DNA of 12,418 bases from JAQBZY01 sp038117205. GTDB taxonomy: Bacteria > Pseudomonadota > Alphaproteobacteria > Rhodospirillales > Casp-alpha2. Numbering within the stretch: position 1 is the stretch's first letter; each line of letters begins with the position of its first letter. A program made the translations under genes and the position numbers. The DNA is taken from the NCBI GenBank assembly GCA_038117205.1, contig JAYOFL010000078.1:1-12418 (forward strand). The letters run 5' to 3'. The notes beneath the pieces are model-generated. The model was not told the origin of the DNA and ran no database searches. It saw only the letters and a program-made list of their open reading frames with translations. Positions 1-7,235 of this stretch are shown here, in pieces.

Positions 1-156
1 TTGTTCCAGGGATAATCTCTCAAATTCCCCGGTTCAAAAAAACCTCTCAGGTCAGTCGGCATGAAGTCGCCGGACCACGTGCGCCAGAACATGGCGGTGG
101 CGAAGCGGCCGCCGATGCCGCGTGCCCGTTTCGATACTCTGTTCAGGAAATAACAG

Positions 157-477
157 TCACTTGTCGTGCTTGGAGCCGCCGTGGCAGGCCGGCGAGGCCA
201 TGGTGCGGCCGCCGCGTGCCGCCCAGTCGGCGGGCGTCAGTGTCTCCATGGAGAGGGCGTGCACGGGGCCCCGCATCTCCTCGGCCAGCGTCGCGTTGAC
301 CAACTGATGGCGCCGCACCAGCGGCAGTCCGTCGAACCTGTCGGCGACGATGACCAGCTTGAAGTGCGATTCCGAGCCCGGCGGCACACTGTGCATGTGG
401 CTTTCGTTGATCACCTCGAGGTGGGCGGGGGCCAGGGTTTCCGAAATCTTGCGTTCGATGGTCTGGGCGACGGTCAT
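157..477 (-). CDS. BolA family protein
   Basis: A 106-residue BolA-like protein. The family has a small KH-like fold, works with monothiol glutaredoxins in iron-sulfur cluster handling, and in some bacteria binds DNA. Visible family features are the opening helix MTVAQTIERK, the segment ESHMH (residues 25-29), the loop leading into SHFKL (37-41), RRHQLVNATLAEE (55-67) and GPVHALSM (70-77). His73 in GPVHAL is the conserved family histidine that contributes to cluster ligation with glutaredoxin. The tail SPACHGGSKHDK adds a cysteine (Cys98), as seen in other alphaproteobacterial BolA proteins as I recall them. The frame is open upstream to 552, but I chose the ATG at 477: it matches family length and has AAGGAG about 10 bases upstream, whereas the extra N-terminal residues look non-conserved. 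It lies downstream of the lipoprotein gene on the same strand, with an intrinsic terminator between, so it probably has its own promoter. The family call is secure; the DNA-binding versus iron-sulfur role is not decided by sequence. Confidence 0.93.
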   Translation of the reverse strand: MTVAQTIERKISETLAPAHLEVINESHMHSVPPGSESHFKLVIVADRFDGLPLVRRHQLVNATLAEEMRGPVHALSMETLTPADWAARGGRTMASPACHGGSKHDK

Positions 478-585
478 GGAGGGCCTGCTCCTTAAATTGG
501 CTTCAGACGCATTGCTTTCTCGAGACATGGGATGTTTTCGCCGGATTGGCAATCCCAGGCGCGTCCGAGCATGGCCGCGCCCCGC

Positions 586-615
586 AAACGAAAGGGGCGG
601 CCCAAGGCCGCCCCT
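586..615 (-). terminator. Rho-independent terminator after the OmpA-like lipoprotein gene
   Basis: A perfect 10-base inverted repeat (593-602 pairing with 606-615, arms AGGGGCGGCC and GGCCGCCCCT) encloses a 3-base loop. Read on the minus strand, the stem is followed by TTTCGTTT, giving the U-rich tail expected of an intrinsic terminator. It sits about 34 bases past the lipoprotein stop codon and before the BolA start, so it should end the lipoprotein transcript. The tail is interrupted by CG, so some read-through is possible. Confidence 0.85.
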
Positions 616-648
616 CCGTGGTTCGATCCCGAAAGATCTAGGCCATGA

Positions 649-1503
649 TCACGGAATAACGATCGTGACGCGACGGTTCATCGCTTCCTTGACCTTGTCG
701 CCGGTCTTCTTGGCGAGTTCGTCTTCGCCGAAGCCCTGCATCACGATGGTGTTCTTGTTGACGCCGGCCTTGGCGAGCGCCGCGGAGACGGCGGCGGCGC
801 GCTTCTCGGACAGCATGTTGTTGAACTTGGCGGAGCCCGACGTGTCGGTATGGCCGGTCACGACGACCTGCTTGCCCTTCGCGGCGGCGGCTTCCTTGAT
901 GACGGCCATCGCCTTCGCGTCCAGCTTCGACGAGTTGAAGTCGAAGTAGACGATGAAGGACTTCGGCGCCGGCTTGGCGGCGGGCGCCGGGGCGGCCGGC
1001 TTTGCGACGGCGACGACCTGCATGGCCTTGTCCAATTCGCCGAACGCCTTGTTGAAGGCGCTACGGCAGGCTTCGATATCCTTCGGCTGGTCGTTCTCTT
1101 CCTGCTGCTCGAGCCAGCAATCCAGCATCGCCTGTGCCTTGGCGCTGGCGGCCGGGGCCTTTTGCTTGCCGCCCGTGACGAGCGCGGTCACGAGGCCGGC
1201 GCGCGCCGCCTCGATCTCGTCTTCCGTACCCTTCGGCAGCTTGCGTTCCTTGAGAGCCTGCGGCATGACGTTCTTGCCGGCGGCGACGTCCATCGCCTTC
1301 TTGTTGTAGTATTCGGCGCTGTCGGTGTCGCCCTGTTCGCGCTCGCTCATGGCCAGCGCCACATACTCGGCGTGCAGCGCCTTCGCGAACGCGTCGCCCT
1401 TCACTGCCATGGCCTTCGTCGACTCGACGTCCGGACCCATCGCCGCGCACGCCGCGAGAAGCGGAAGCGTCAAACCGACGACGGCAAATTTCAACAATTT
1501 CAT
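649..1503 (-). CDS. OmpA-family outer-membrane lipoprotein
   Basis: A 284-residue lipoprotein that should anchor the outer membrane to peptidoglycan. It opens with a lipoprotein signal peptide: Lys2 and Lys5, a hydrophobic stretch, then the lipobox LAAC with Cys19 as the lipidated residue. Ala at position +2 favours outer-membrane sorting. Residues 20-165 are mostly alpha-helical and charged and contain two cysteines (Cys129 in LDCWLEQQEEN and Cys146 in EACR) that may form a disulfide. An Ala/Pro/Lys linker (about 166-181) leads to a C-terminal OmpA domain (182-284) with the strand FIVYFDFNSSKL, then TGHTDTSG (Asp220) and LSEKRAAAVSAAL (Arg235). Those Asp and Arg residues are the usual diaminopimelate-binding pair. 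A GTG lies directly before the chosen ATG; the ATG is preferred because GGGGA sits 7-9 bases upstream. An intrinsic terminator follows. It is Pal-like in general plan, but the central region differs from Pal and there are no tol genes beside it, so I give no symbol. Confidence 0.94.
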   Translation of the reverse strand: MKLLKFAVVGLTLPLLAACAAMGPDVESTKAMAVKGDAFAKALHAEYVALAMSEREQGDTDSAEYYNKKAMDVAAGKNVMPQALKERKLPKGTEDEIEAARAGLVTALVTGGKQKAPAASAKAQAMLDCWLEQQEENDQPKDIEACRSAFNKAFGELDKAMQVVAVAKPAAPAPAAKPAPKSFIVYFDFNSSKLDAKAMAVIKEAAAAKGKQVVVTGHTDTSGSAKFNNMLSEKRAAAVSAALAKAGVNKNTIVMQGFGEDELAKKTGDKVKEAMNRRVTIVIP

Positions 1504-1868
1504 CACTCGTTCCCCAATCTTGTTTAGAGGTTGAACCGACCGAATTCAGGCGCCAAAGCGCCCGTGCCACCCAGCGGAGCGTTCAAAAACCGCTGCCCCG
1601 GTCAGGGCTGCGATACGCTTGATACATTCCTCCCAATTTTGGACGGCGCATTCATGCGCTTGTGCCCCGCACGACAATCGCCGTGACGGCGCCGCCAGTT
1701 CTTGTGACCGGCTATCTTGGCCGATATTCGCGAGAGGAATCAAGGCGGATTCCGAGCCGCGCCGTCGAATCAGCGTCCGGTAGAGATTGAGGTTGGCGCG
1801 CGAGTTCGCTAAGGTTTGCGTCAACACGCCGACACGGGCGGAGAACCCGGAAATCCAGGGAGACGGCG
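1504..1868. other. Gene-free divergent intergenic region
   Basis: These 365 bases separate the minus-strand lipoprotein from the plus-strand HAD gene and must hold promoters for both directions. I see no open frame with family-like sequence or a credible ribosome site, and base composition is more mixed than in flanking genes. Small dyads are present: GGCGC-CAAA-GCGCC at 1549-1562, and CGCCGT-G-ACGGCG, a perfect 13-base palindrome, at 1679-1691. No clear -35/-10 pair could be assigned by eye. The HAD ribosome site AGGGAGA lies at 1857-1863. Confidence 0.6.
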
Positions 1869-2546
1869 GTGCCGGAATCCATCAAGTTGGCGGTATTCGA
1901 CTGCGACGGAACGCTGGTCGACTCGCAACACGCCATCAACGCCTGCATGGCCGACGCGTTCGCCGCCGCGGGCCTGCCGCCGCCGGCGCTCGGCGCGGTC
2001 CGGCGGGTGGTCGGATTGCCGCTGTTCCTCGCCATTCAGACGCTCGTCGACGACGCCAACGCGCCGGTCGCGTCCATGGTCGAAGCGTATTCCGCTTCCT
2101 GGCGCAACCTTCGCGAGACGGCGGGGCTCGACGAGCCGCTGTTCGCCGGCACGCGGGAGACGCTCGACCGGCTGGACGCCGGCGGCTGGTTGCTCGGCGT
2201 CGCCACGGGCAAGTCGCACAGGGGCCTGAGCGAGACGCTCCGCCTGCATGACCTGACGCACCGTTTCGTCACGTTGCAGACGTCGGACCGGGCACGCGGC
2301 AAGCCGCATCCGGAGATGCTGCATCTCGCCATGCGGGAAACCGGCGCCGATCCCGGTTCGACGGTCATGATCGGCGATACGACCTACGATATGGAAATGG
2401 CGCGCGCCGCGAAGGTTCGGGCAGTCGGCGTTGCCTGGGGGTATCACGAGCCCGACGAACTGTTGGCCGCCGGCGCGGAACGGGTGGTGCATACCGTTGC
2501 CGAACTGGCCGACGCCATAACAGATGCAAGGGAAGCCCAGACATGA
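1869..2546 (+). CDS. HAD-superfamily hydrolase, subfamily IA (phosphoglycolate phosphatase-like)
   Basis: A 225-residue cytoplasmic phosphatase with all four HAD motifs. Motif I is FDCDGTLVDS with nucleophile Asp11 and acid/base Asp13. Motif II is VATGKS (Thr113). Motif III is GKPHPEM with Lys145. Motif IV is MIGDTTYDMEMA with Asp170 and Asp174 for magnesium. Residues 20-85 form the helical C1 cap between motifs I and II, typical of the phosphoglycolate phosphatase/Gph group, so small phosphorylated metabolites are the likely substrates; the exact substrate cannot be read from sequence. The start is a GTG, supported by AGGGAGA five bases upstream and by motif I falling at the expected distance from the N terminus. 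Its stop overlaps the ATG of the AsmA gene (ATGA at 2543-2546), so the two are very likely co-transcribed and translationally coupled. Length is normal and no catalytic residue is missing. Confidence 0.94.
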   Translation: MPESIKLAVFDCDGTLVDSQHAINACMADAFAAAGLPPPALGAVRRVVGLPLFLAIQTLVDDANAPVASMVEAYSASWRNLRETAGLDEPLFAGTRETLDRLDAGGWLLGVATGKSHRGLSETLRLHDLTHRFVTLQTSDRARGKPHPEMLHLAMRETGADPGSTVMIGDTTYDMEMARAAKVRAVGVAWGYHEPDELLAAGAERVVHTVAELADAITDAREAQT

Positions 2547-4660
2547 AGAAATGGACGAAAATTCTTGGCGGCATCGTCGTTCTGTTCGTCGCCGTCGTCG
2601 TCGCCGGCGTCGCCATCCTCAAATCCCTCGACTTCAACGAATACAAGGGGATGATCGCCGAACAGGCGAAGGCGGCGACCGGGCGGGATTTGAAGATCGC
2701 CGGCAATCTGAACCTGGCCATCTCCCTCAATCCGTCCATCGCCGTGGACGGCGTCTCGTTCTCCAACGCCGCCTGGGGGTCGCGCCCCGACATGGTGACG
2801 GTGAAGAAATTCGCCGCCGAGGTGTCGCTGATCCCGCTGCTCTCGGGGCAGGTCGTGGTCAACCGGCTGGTCGTCGAAGGGGTCGACCTGCTGGCCGAAA
2901 CCGACAAGAAGGGGCTCGGCAACTGGGAATTCCCGCCCGGTGAGAAGAAGGAAGCAGCGGCTCCCGCCGGCGGCAAGGCGGCGCTGCCGTCCGTCGACAA
3001 GGTCCTGATGAAGGACGTGAAAGTCACCTACAAGGACGGCATGACCGGCCAGGAATACCGGGTGCATCTGTCGGAAATGACCGCTGCGGCCGGTTCCGTC
3101 ACCGCGCCGGTGAAGATGGCGCTGAAGGGCAGCCTCAACGAGAAGCCGTTCGAGGTCGCGGGCACCCTGGGTTCGGTCTCGCAAATGACCGACCCGGACA
3201 CCGTCTATCCGGTCGATCTCAAGGCCAAGGCCCTCGGCGTCGAGACCTCGTTCGCCGGTAAGCTCGGCACGCCGGGCGGCAGCGTCAACGCGTCCGGCGC
3301 GCTCAAGCTGGCCGTCGCGTGGCTCAAGGCGACGCTGGCGGAAGCGGCGGCGCTGGCGCCGGCCCTCAAGGACGTGCCGGCGATCGGAGCCGACAAGATC
3401 GATCTCGCCGCCAAGGTCGCCTTCGACGGCAAGACGGCGAGCGCCGAAGACATGCTGCTGACCGTCGGCAAGACGGACCTCAAGGGCAGCGTCAAGGCGG
3501 TGCTGGGCGCGCGCCCGAACGTCGAGGCGACGTTGACGTCCGGCCTCGTCGACGTCGACGAACTGCTGCCGCCGGCCAAGGAGAAGGCGCCCGAGCCCAA
3601 GAAGGCGGACGACGGCCGCGTGTTCCCGGCCGATCCGTTGCCGCTCGACGGGCTCAAGGCGGCGGACGCCAAGCTCGCCTTCGACGCCAAGAAGATCAAG
3701 GCCAGCGGCAACGAGGTCGACGACGTTTCGGTGCGCCTGACCCTCAAGGGCGGCAAGCTGGACATCGCGCCCGCGTCGGCCGTCGTCGGCGGTGCCAAAA
3801 TGGTGGCGACGGTCGCCCTCGACGGCGCGGCGGCGACGCCGGCCCTCAAGGCCAAGGTGGACGCGACCGGCGTCGACTATGGCGAGCTCCTGAAGCAGCG
3901 CGGCATCACCGACATGGCGACCGGCAAGCTGGACGCCAACGTCGACGTGGCGGGCGCCGGCGGTTCCGTGCGGGCGCTGATGGCCGGGCTGAACGGCAAG
4001 GTGTTCGTGAAGACCGAGAACGGCAAGCTCAACAGCACGGCGCTCAACGTCGTCTCTTCCGACATCATGTCGGCGCTGCCGGGCTTCAACAGCAAGGACG
4101 ACAAGACCATCAAGTGCGGCGTCGTGAACCTCGACATCGTCAAGGGCATGGCCAACGTGCAGTCGCTGGTGTTCGAGACCGGCGGTCTGTCCGCCATCGG
4201 CACCGGCGCGGCGAACCTCAGGGACGAGACGCTGGCCATCCGCGTCGAACCGCGCGCCAAGCAGACCAGCCTCGCCAGCGCCGCCCTGGTGCCGGTCGAT
4301 CTGGTCGGCACCTTCGCCAAGCCCGACTACAAGATCGACGCCGCCAGCCTCGCCGCCAACACGGCGGGCACGGTCGTGAAGGGCGCGGCGGCGATTGCCA
4401 CGATGGGGCTGTCGTTGCTGGCGGAAAGCGCCGCCAAGCGCGCCGTCGGCGCCGTCGACACGACCGACTACTGCACGCCGGCTTTGGCCGGACAGAAGGT
4501 CGTGCCGGGCAAGCTCGCCGAAGCCAAGGAGGAGCCGAAACAGGCGCCGGCCAAGCAGGGCACCCAGTCGGGGACGCAGAAGGCACCCGCGCAGCAGGAA
4601 CAGAAGGGCGGCGTGACCGAGGGCATCTCCAAGGGCATCAAGTCGCTGTTCGGGAACTGA
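2543..4660 (+). CDS. AsmA family envelope protein
   Basis: A 705-residue protein of the AsmA family. These proteins are anchored in the inner membrane and extend into the periplasm; larger relatives are thought to carry lipids toward the outer membrane. The N terminus is MKKWTK followed by one membrane helix (about residues 8-27). The AsmA signature comes next: a TGRDLKIAGNLNLAIS stretch (about 45-62), then the VSFSNAAWGS segment, LIPLLSGQVVVNRLVVEGVDLLAE and GLGNWEF. The middle is rich in Lys, Ala and alternating beta-like sequence. The C-terminal AsmA domain covers about 450-620 (GLNGKVFVKTENGKL, FETGGLSAIGTGAANL, VDLVGTFAKPDYKID). The last 50 residues are low-complexity Gln/Lys/Pro/Ala. 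I find only two cysteines, Cys525 and Cys644, both in the periplasmic C-terminal part, so a disulfide is plausible. It overlaps the HAD gene by 4 bases and precedes the ATP12 gene by 8. The family call is firm; the specific cargo is unknown. Confidence 0.93.
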   Translation: MKKWTKILGGIVVLFVAVVVAGVAILKSLDFNEYKGMIAEQAKAATGRDLKIAGNLNLAISLNPSIAVDGVSFSNAAWGSRPDMVTVKKFAAEVSLIPLLSGQVVVNRLVVEGVDLLAETDKKGLGNWEFPPGEKKEAAAPAGGKAALPSVDKVLMKDVKVTYKDGMTGQEYRVHLSEMTAAAGSVTAPVKMALKGSLNEKPFEVAGTLGSVSQMTDPDTVYPVDLKAKALGVETSFAGKLGTPGGSVNASGALKLAVAWLKATLAEAAALAPALKDVPAIGADKIDLAAKVAFDGKTASAEDMLLTVGKTDLKGSVKAVLGARPNVEATLTSGLVDVDELLPPAKEKAPEPKKADDGRVFPADPLPLDGLKAADAKLAFDAKKIKASGNEVDDVSVRLTLKGGKLDIAPASAVVGGAKMVATVALDGAAATPALKAKVDATGVDYGELLKQRGITDMATGKLDANVDVAGAGGSVRALMAGLNGKVFVKTENGKLNSTALNVVSSDIMSALPGFNSKDDKTIKCGVVNLDIVKGMANVQSLVFETGGLSAIGTGAANLRDETLAIRVEPRAKQTSLASAALVPVDLVGTFAKPDYKIDAASLAANTAGTVVKGAAAIATMGLSLLAESAAKRAVGAVDTTDYCTPALAGQKVVPGKLAEAKEEPKQAPAKQGTQSGTQKAPAQQEQKGGVTEGISKGIKSLFGN

Positions 4661-4668
4661 GGGCGGGC

Positions 4669-5397
4669 ATGGCCGACGATAAGACCGCCCGGCTGAAGCG
4701 GCGGTTCTACAAGGATGCGGCGGCGGCGGCCGAGGGCGACGGTTTTTCCGTTCGCCTGGACGGCCGCCCCGTGCGCACGCCGAAAGGGAACCCGCTGACG
4801 TTGGCGGCCGGACCGCTGGCGGCCGCGGTCGCCGAGGAATGGTCGGCGCAGGGCGACAAGATCGACCCCGGCACCATGCCGCTGACGCAAATCGCCTGCA
4901 CCGCTATCGACCACGTCCAGCCGAACCGCGACGACATCGTCGGCCAGATCGCCAAGTACGCCGAGACCGATCTACTCTGCTACCGCACCGATGCGCCGCC
5001 GGACCTGGCCGAGCGTCAGCAGGCGTCCTGGCAGCCGGTGCTGGACTGGGCGGCGGCGGAACTCGGCGTCCGGCTCACCGCGACGGAGGGCATTCTGCCG
5101 GTCGCTCAGGACGCGGCCGCGCTTGCCCGGGCGCGGGACCTCGTCGCCGCCATGGCGGATCACCGGCTCGCCGCCTTCGCCGTGCTGACGCAGGCGCTCG
5201 GCTCCGTCTGCCTCGCCTTCGCCGTCGAGCGGGGACATCTCGACCCGGTGGGCGCGGCGGACCGGTCGCAACTGGACGACATCTATCAGAGCGACAAATG
5301 GGGCGAGGACCGGGAGGCGGTCGCGCGGCTGCGCGGCCTTCGCACCGACATCGAGGCGGCGGCGCGGTATCTGTCGCTTCTCGGCGCTTCGGCGTGA
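4669..5397 (+). CDS. ATP12 family F1-ATPase assembly chaperone
   Basis: A 242-residue protein of the ATP12 family. In mitochondria ATP12 binds free F1 alpha subunit and prevents its aggregation before the alpha3-beta3 hexamer forms; alphaproteobacterial homologues are presumed to do the same. Recognisable segments are RFYKDA near the N terminus, FSVRLDGRPVRTPKGNPL, AAVAEEWSAQGDKIDPGTMPLTQIACTAID, the motif YAETDLLCYR, WQPVLDWA, and the C-terminal part AFAVLTQALGSVCLAFAVERG followed by SQLDDIYQSDKWGED. Length matches bacterial members. The reading frame is open far upstream, but the ATG at 4669 follows the AsmA stop by 8 bases, and GAGG overlapping that stop can serve as ribosome site. The close spacing implies co-transcription with HAD and AsmA. 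No atp genes are visible here. The following 77 bases contain T-rich runs (TTTTTCCTTTTT at about 5406-5417) but no convincing stem, so I do not call a terminator. Confidence 0.95.
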   Translation: MADDKTARLKRRFYKDAAAAAEGDGFSVRLDGRPVRTPKGNPLTLAAGPLAAAVAEEWSAQGDKIDPGTMPLTQIACTAIDHVQPNRDDIVGQIAKYAETDLLCYRTDAPPDLAERQQASWQPVLDWAAAELGVRLTATEGILPVAQDAAALARARDLVAAMADHRLAAFAVLTQALGSVCLAFAVERGHLDPVGAADRSQLDDIYQSDKWGEDREAVARLRGLRTDIEAAARYLSLLGASA

Positions 5398-5474
5398 GCG
5401 GCCGGTTTTTCCTTTTTCGCCGTTGTGCGGCGCGGTAATTTCAACGGAACACAATCGCGGCGGGGCTTACCGAC

Positions 5475-7007
5475 ATGCAGGAAATCATCGCGGAACTGGA
5501 ACAGCGGCGTCAGCGGGCGCGGCTCGGCGGCGGCCAGAAGCGCATCGACGCGCAGCACGGCAAGGGCAAGCTGACGGCGCGCGAACGCATCGACGTCTTC
5601 CTCGACGAGGGCTCGTTCGAGGAATGGGACATGTTCGTCGAGCACCGCTGCACGGATTTCGGCATGGCCGACACGTCGACGCCGGGTGACGGCGTCGTCA
5701 CCGGCTACGGCACCGTCAACGGCCGGCTCGTGTTCGTGTTCAGCCAGGATTTCACGGTCTTCGGCGGCTCGCTTTCGGAAAGCCACGCCAACAAGATCTG
5801 CAAGATCATGGACCAGGCCATGAAGGTCGGCGCGCCGGTGATCGGCTTGAACGATTCCGGCGGTGCGCGCATCCAGGAAGGCGTCGACAGCCTCGCCGGC
5901 TACGCCGAGGTGTTCCAGCGGAACGTGCTCGCGTCGGGCGTCGTGCCGCAGATTTCCCTGATCATGGGGCCGTGCGCCGGCGGCGCGGTCTATTCGCCGT
6001 CCATGACCGACTTCATCTTCATGGTCGAGGACACGTCCTACATGTTCGTGACCGGCCCGGACGTGGTGAAGACGGTGACGCACGAGGAAGTGACGGCGGA
6101 GGCCTTGGGCGGCGCCATCACCCACACCACCAAGTCGGGCGTCGCCGACCGGGCCTTCATCAACGACATGGAGGCGCTGCTCTACATGCGGCGCTTCGTC
6201 GATTTCCTGCCGTCCAGCAACAAGGAGCAGGCGCCGTCGCGCCCGACCACCGATCCGCACGACCGGGTCGAGATGTCTTTGGATACGCTGATCCCGGACA
6301 ATCCGAACAAGCCCTACGACATGAAGGAGCTTATCCGTAAGATCGTGGACGAGGGCGACTTCTTCGAATTGCAGCCGAACTACGCCGGCAACATCATCAT
6401 CGGCTTCGCGCGGATGGAAGGGTCGACCATCGGCATCGTCGCCAACCAGCCGATGGTGCTGGCCGGCTGTCTCGACATCGATTCCTCAATCAAGGCGGCG
6501 CGCTTCGTCCGCTTCTGCGACTGCTTCAACATTCCGATCGTGACGCTGGTCGACGTGCCGGGCTTCCTGCCGGGAACGGCGCAGGAATACGGCGGCATCA
6601 TCAAGCACGGCGCGAAGCTGCTGTTCGCCTACGCGGAAGCGACCGTGCCGAAGGTGACGCTGATCACCCGCAAGGCCTACGGCGGCGCCTACGACGTCAT
6701 GAGCTCGAAGCATCTCCGCGGCGACGTGAACTTCGCCTGGCCGTCGGCGGAAATCGCCGTCATGGGGCCGAAGGGCGCGGTCGAGATCATCTTCCGCTCC
6801 GACATCGGCGATCCGGAGAAGATCGCGGCGCGCACCGAGGAATACCGCAAGCGCTTCGCCAACCCGTTTATCGCCGGGCACCGCGGCTTCATCGACGACG
6901 TGATCATGCCGCATTCGACGCGCAAGCGTATGTGCAAGTCGCTCCGCATGCTGAAGAACAAGCAACTCGAGAACCCCTGGAAGAAACACGACAACATTCC
7001 GCTGTGA
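5475..7007 (+). CDS. pccB: Propionyl-CoA carboxylase beta subunit (carboxyltransferase)
   Basis: A 510-residue acyl-CoA carboxyltransferase that moves the carboxyl group from carboxybiotin on PccA to propionyl-CoA, giving methylmalonyl-CoA. The N-terminal half begins with the family opening IIAELEQRRQRARLGGGQKRI and TARERIDVFLDEGSFEEWDMFVEHRC. It carries the acyl-CoA site segments NDSGGARIQEGVDSLAGY and GPCAGGAVYSPSMTDF. The C-terminal half has the biotin-side segment DVPGFLPGTAQEYGGIIKHGAKLLFAYAEATVPK (about 357-390) and then RKAYGGAYDVMSSKHL. Asp407 in YGGAYDVM appears to correspond to the residue linked to propionyl preference in Streptomyces PccB; this is from memory and needs alignment. 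The ATG at 5475 gives the family's normal N terminus, though the ribosome site is weak (GGCGGGG). It lies 77 bases after ATP12, so it could share that transcript or have its own promoter. Its partner pccA is 2.5 kb downstream rather than adjacent. A broader acyl-CoA range is possible. Confidence 0.96.
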   Translation: MQEIIAELEQRRQRARLGGGQKRIDAQHGKGKLTARERIDVFLDEGSFEEWDMFVEHRCTDFGMADTSTPGDGVVTGYGTVNGRLVFVFSQDFTVFGGSLSESHANKICKIMDQAMKVGAPVIGLNDSGGARIQEGVDSLAGYAEVFQRNVLASGVVPQISLIMGPCAGGAVYSPSMTDFIFMVEDTSYMFVTGPDVVKTVTHEEVTAEALGGAITHTTKSGVADRAFINDMEALLYMRRFVDFLPSSNKEQAPSRPTTDPHDRVEMSLDTLIPDNPNKPYDMKELIRKIVDEGDFFELQPNYAGNIIIGFARMEGSTIGIVANQPMVLAGCLDIDSSIKAARFVRFCDCFNIPIVTLVDVPGFLPGTAQEYGGIIKHGAKLLFAYAEATVPKVTLITRKAYGGAYDVMSSKHLRGDVNFAWPSAEIAVMGPKGAVEIIFRSDIGDPEKIAARTEEYRKRFANPFIAGHRGFIDDVIMPHSTRKRMCKSLRMLKNKQLENPWKKHDNIPL

Positions 7008-7060
7008 GCGCGCTTCGGGCTTTCCCGCCGTCGTCATCTCCATTGAGTTGCTTGCTTGAG

Positions 7061-7226
7061 GACTGGACCCCGGGACAAGCCCGGGGTGACGATGCGGGTA
7101 ATTGAGTGATCTATCTCACGTCGCCGTCATTCCGGACGCGAAGCATCAAACTCGTCATCCCCACGTAAGCGTGGATCCAGTCCGAATGCCCTAATATCTG
7201 GGTCCCCGCTTGCGCGGGGATAACGA
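7061..7226. repeat. Cluster of small palindromic intergenic repeats between convergent genes
   Basis: Three related hairpin units and a fragment lie between the pccB stop and the GNAT stop. Unit 1 (about 7061-7092) has an 8-base stem ACCCCGGG/CCCGGGGT (7067-7074 with 7080-7087). Unit 2 (about 7153-7181) is in inverse orientation with a stem CCACG/CGTGG around TAAG (7161-7174). Unit 3 (about 7198-7226) has a 7-base stem TCCCCGC/GCGGGGA around TTGC (7203-7220). Unit 2 read on the minus strand matches unit 3 across roughly 29 bases with a few substitutions: both start CTGG, have a GC-rich stem, and end GGGGAT(G/A)ACGA. A fourth partial copy, CGTCATTCCGGACGCG, begins at 7125. Such units are familiar between genes in Alphaproteobacteria. 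As strong hairpins between convergent genes they could stop transcription or protect 3' ends in both directions, but no unit has a clean U-tract. Confidence 0.8.
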
Positions 7227-7235
7227 TATAGATTG

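Noticed and set aside
478..552. Extended N terminus for the BolA protein
   Set aside because: The ATGs at 552 and 528 would add non-conserved residues. The ATG at 477 has a good AAGGAG site and gives the normal family N terminus.
1546..1827. 93-codon minus-strand frame in the gap before the HAD gene
   Set aside because: No family-like motif and no convincing ribosome site. Its position between divergent genes fits regulatory DNA better.
3319..4668. Open frame upstream of and in phase with ATP12
   Set aside because: It is an Arg/Gly-rich out-of-frame reading of the AsmA gene. The family alignment begins at the ATG at 4669.
5400..5425. Possible terminator between ATP12 and pccB
   Set aside because: There are two T runs, but the preceding stem is at most 4-5 bases, and the only other stem (GCCG-TTGTG-CGGC) comes after the T runs.
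5286..6260. 324-codon minus-strand frame opposite ATP12 and pccB
   Set aside because: It is antisense to two well-supported genes, has shadow-type composition and no recognisable family.
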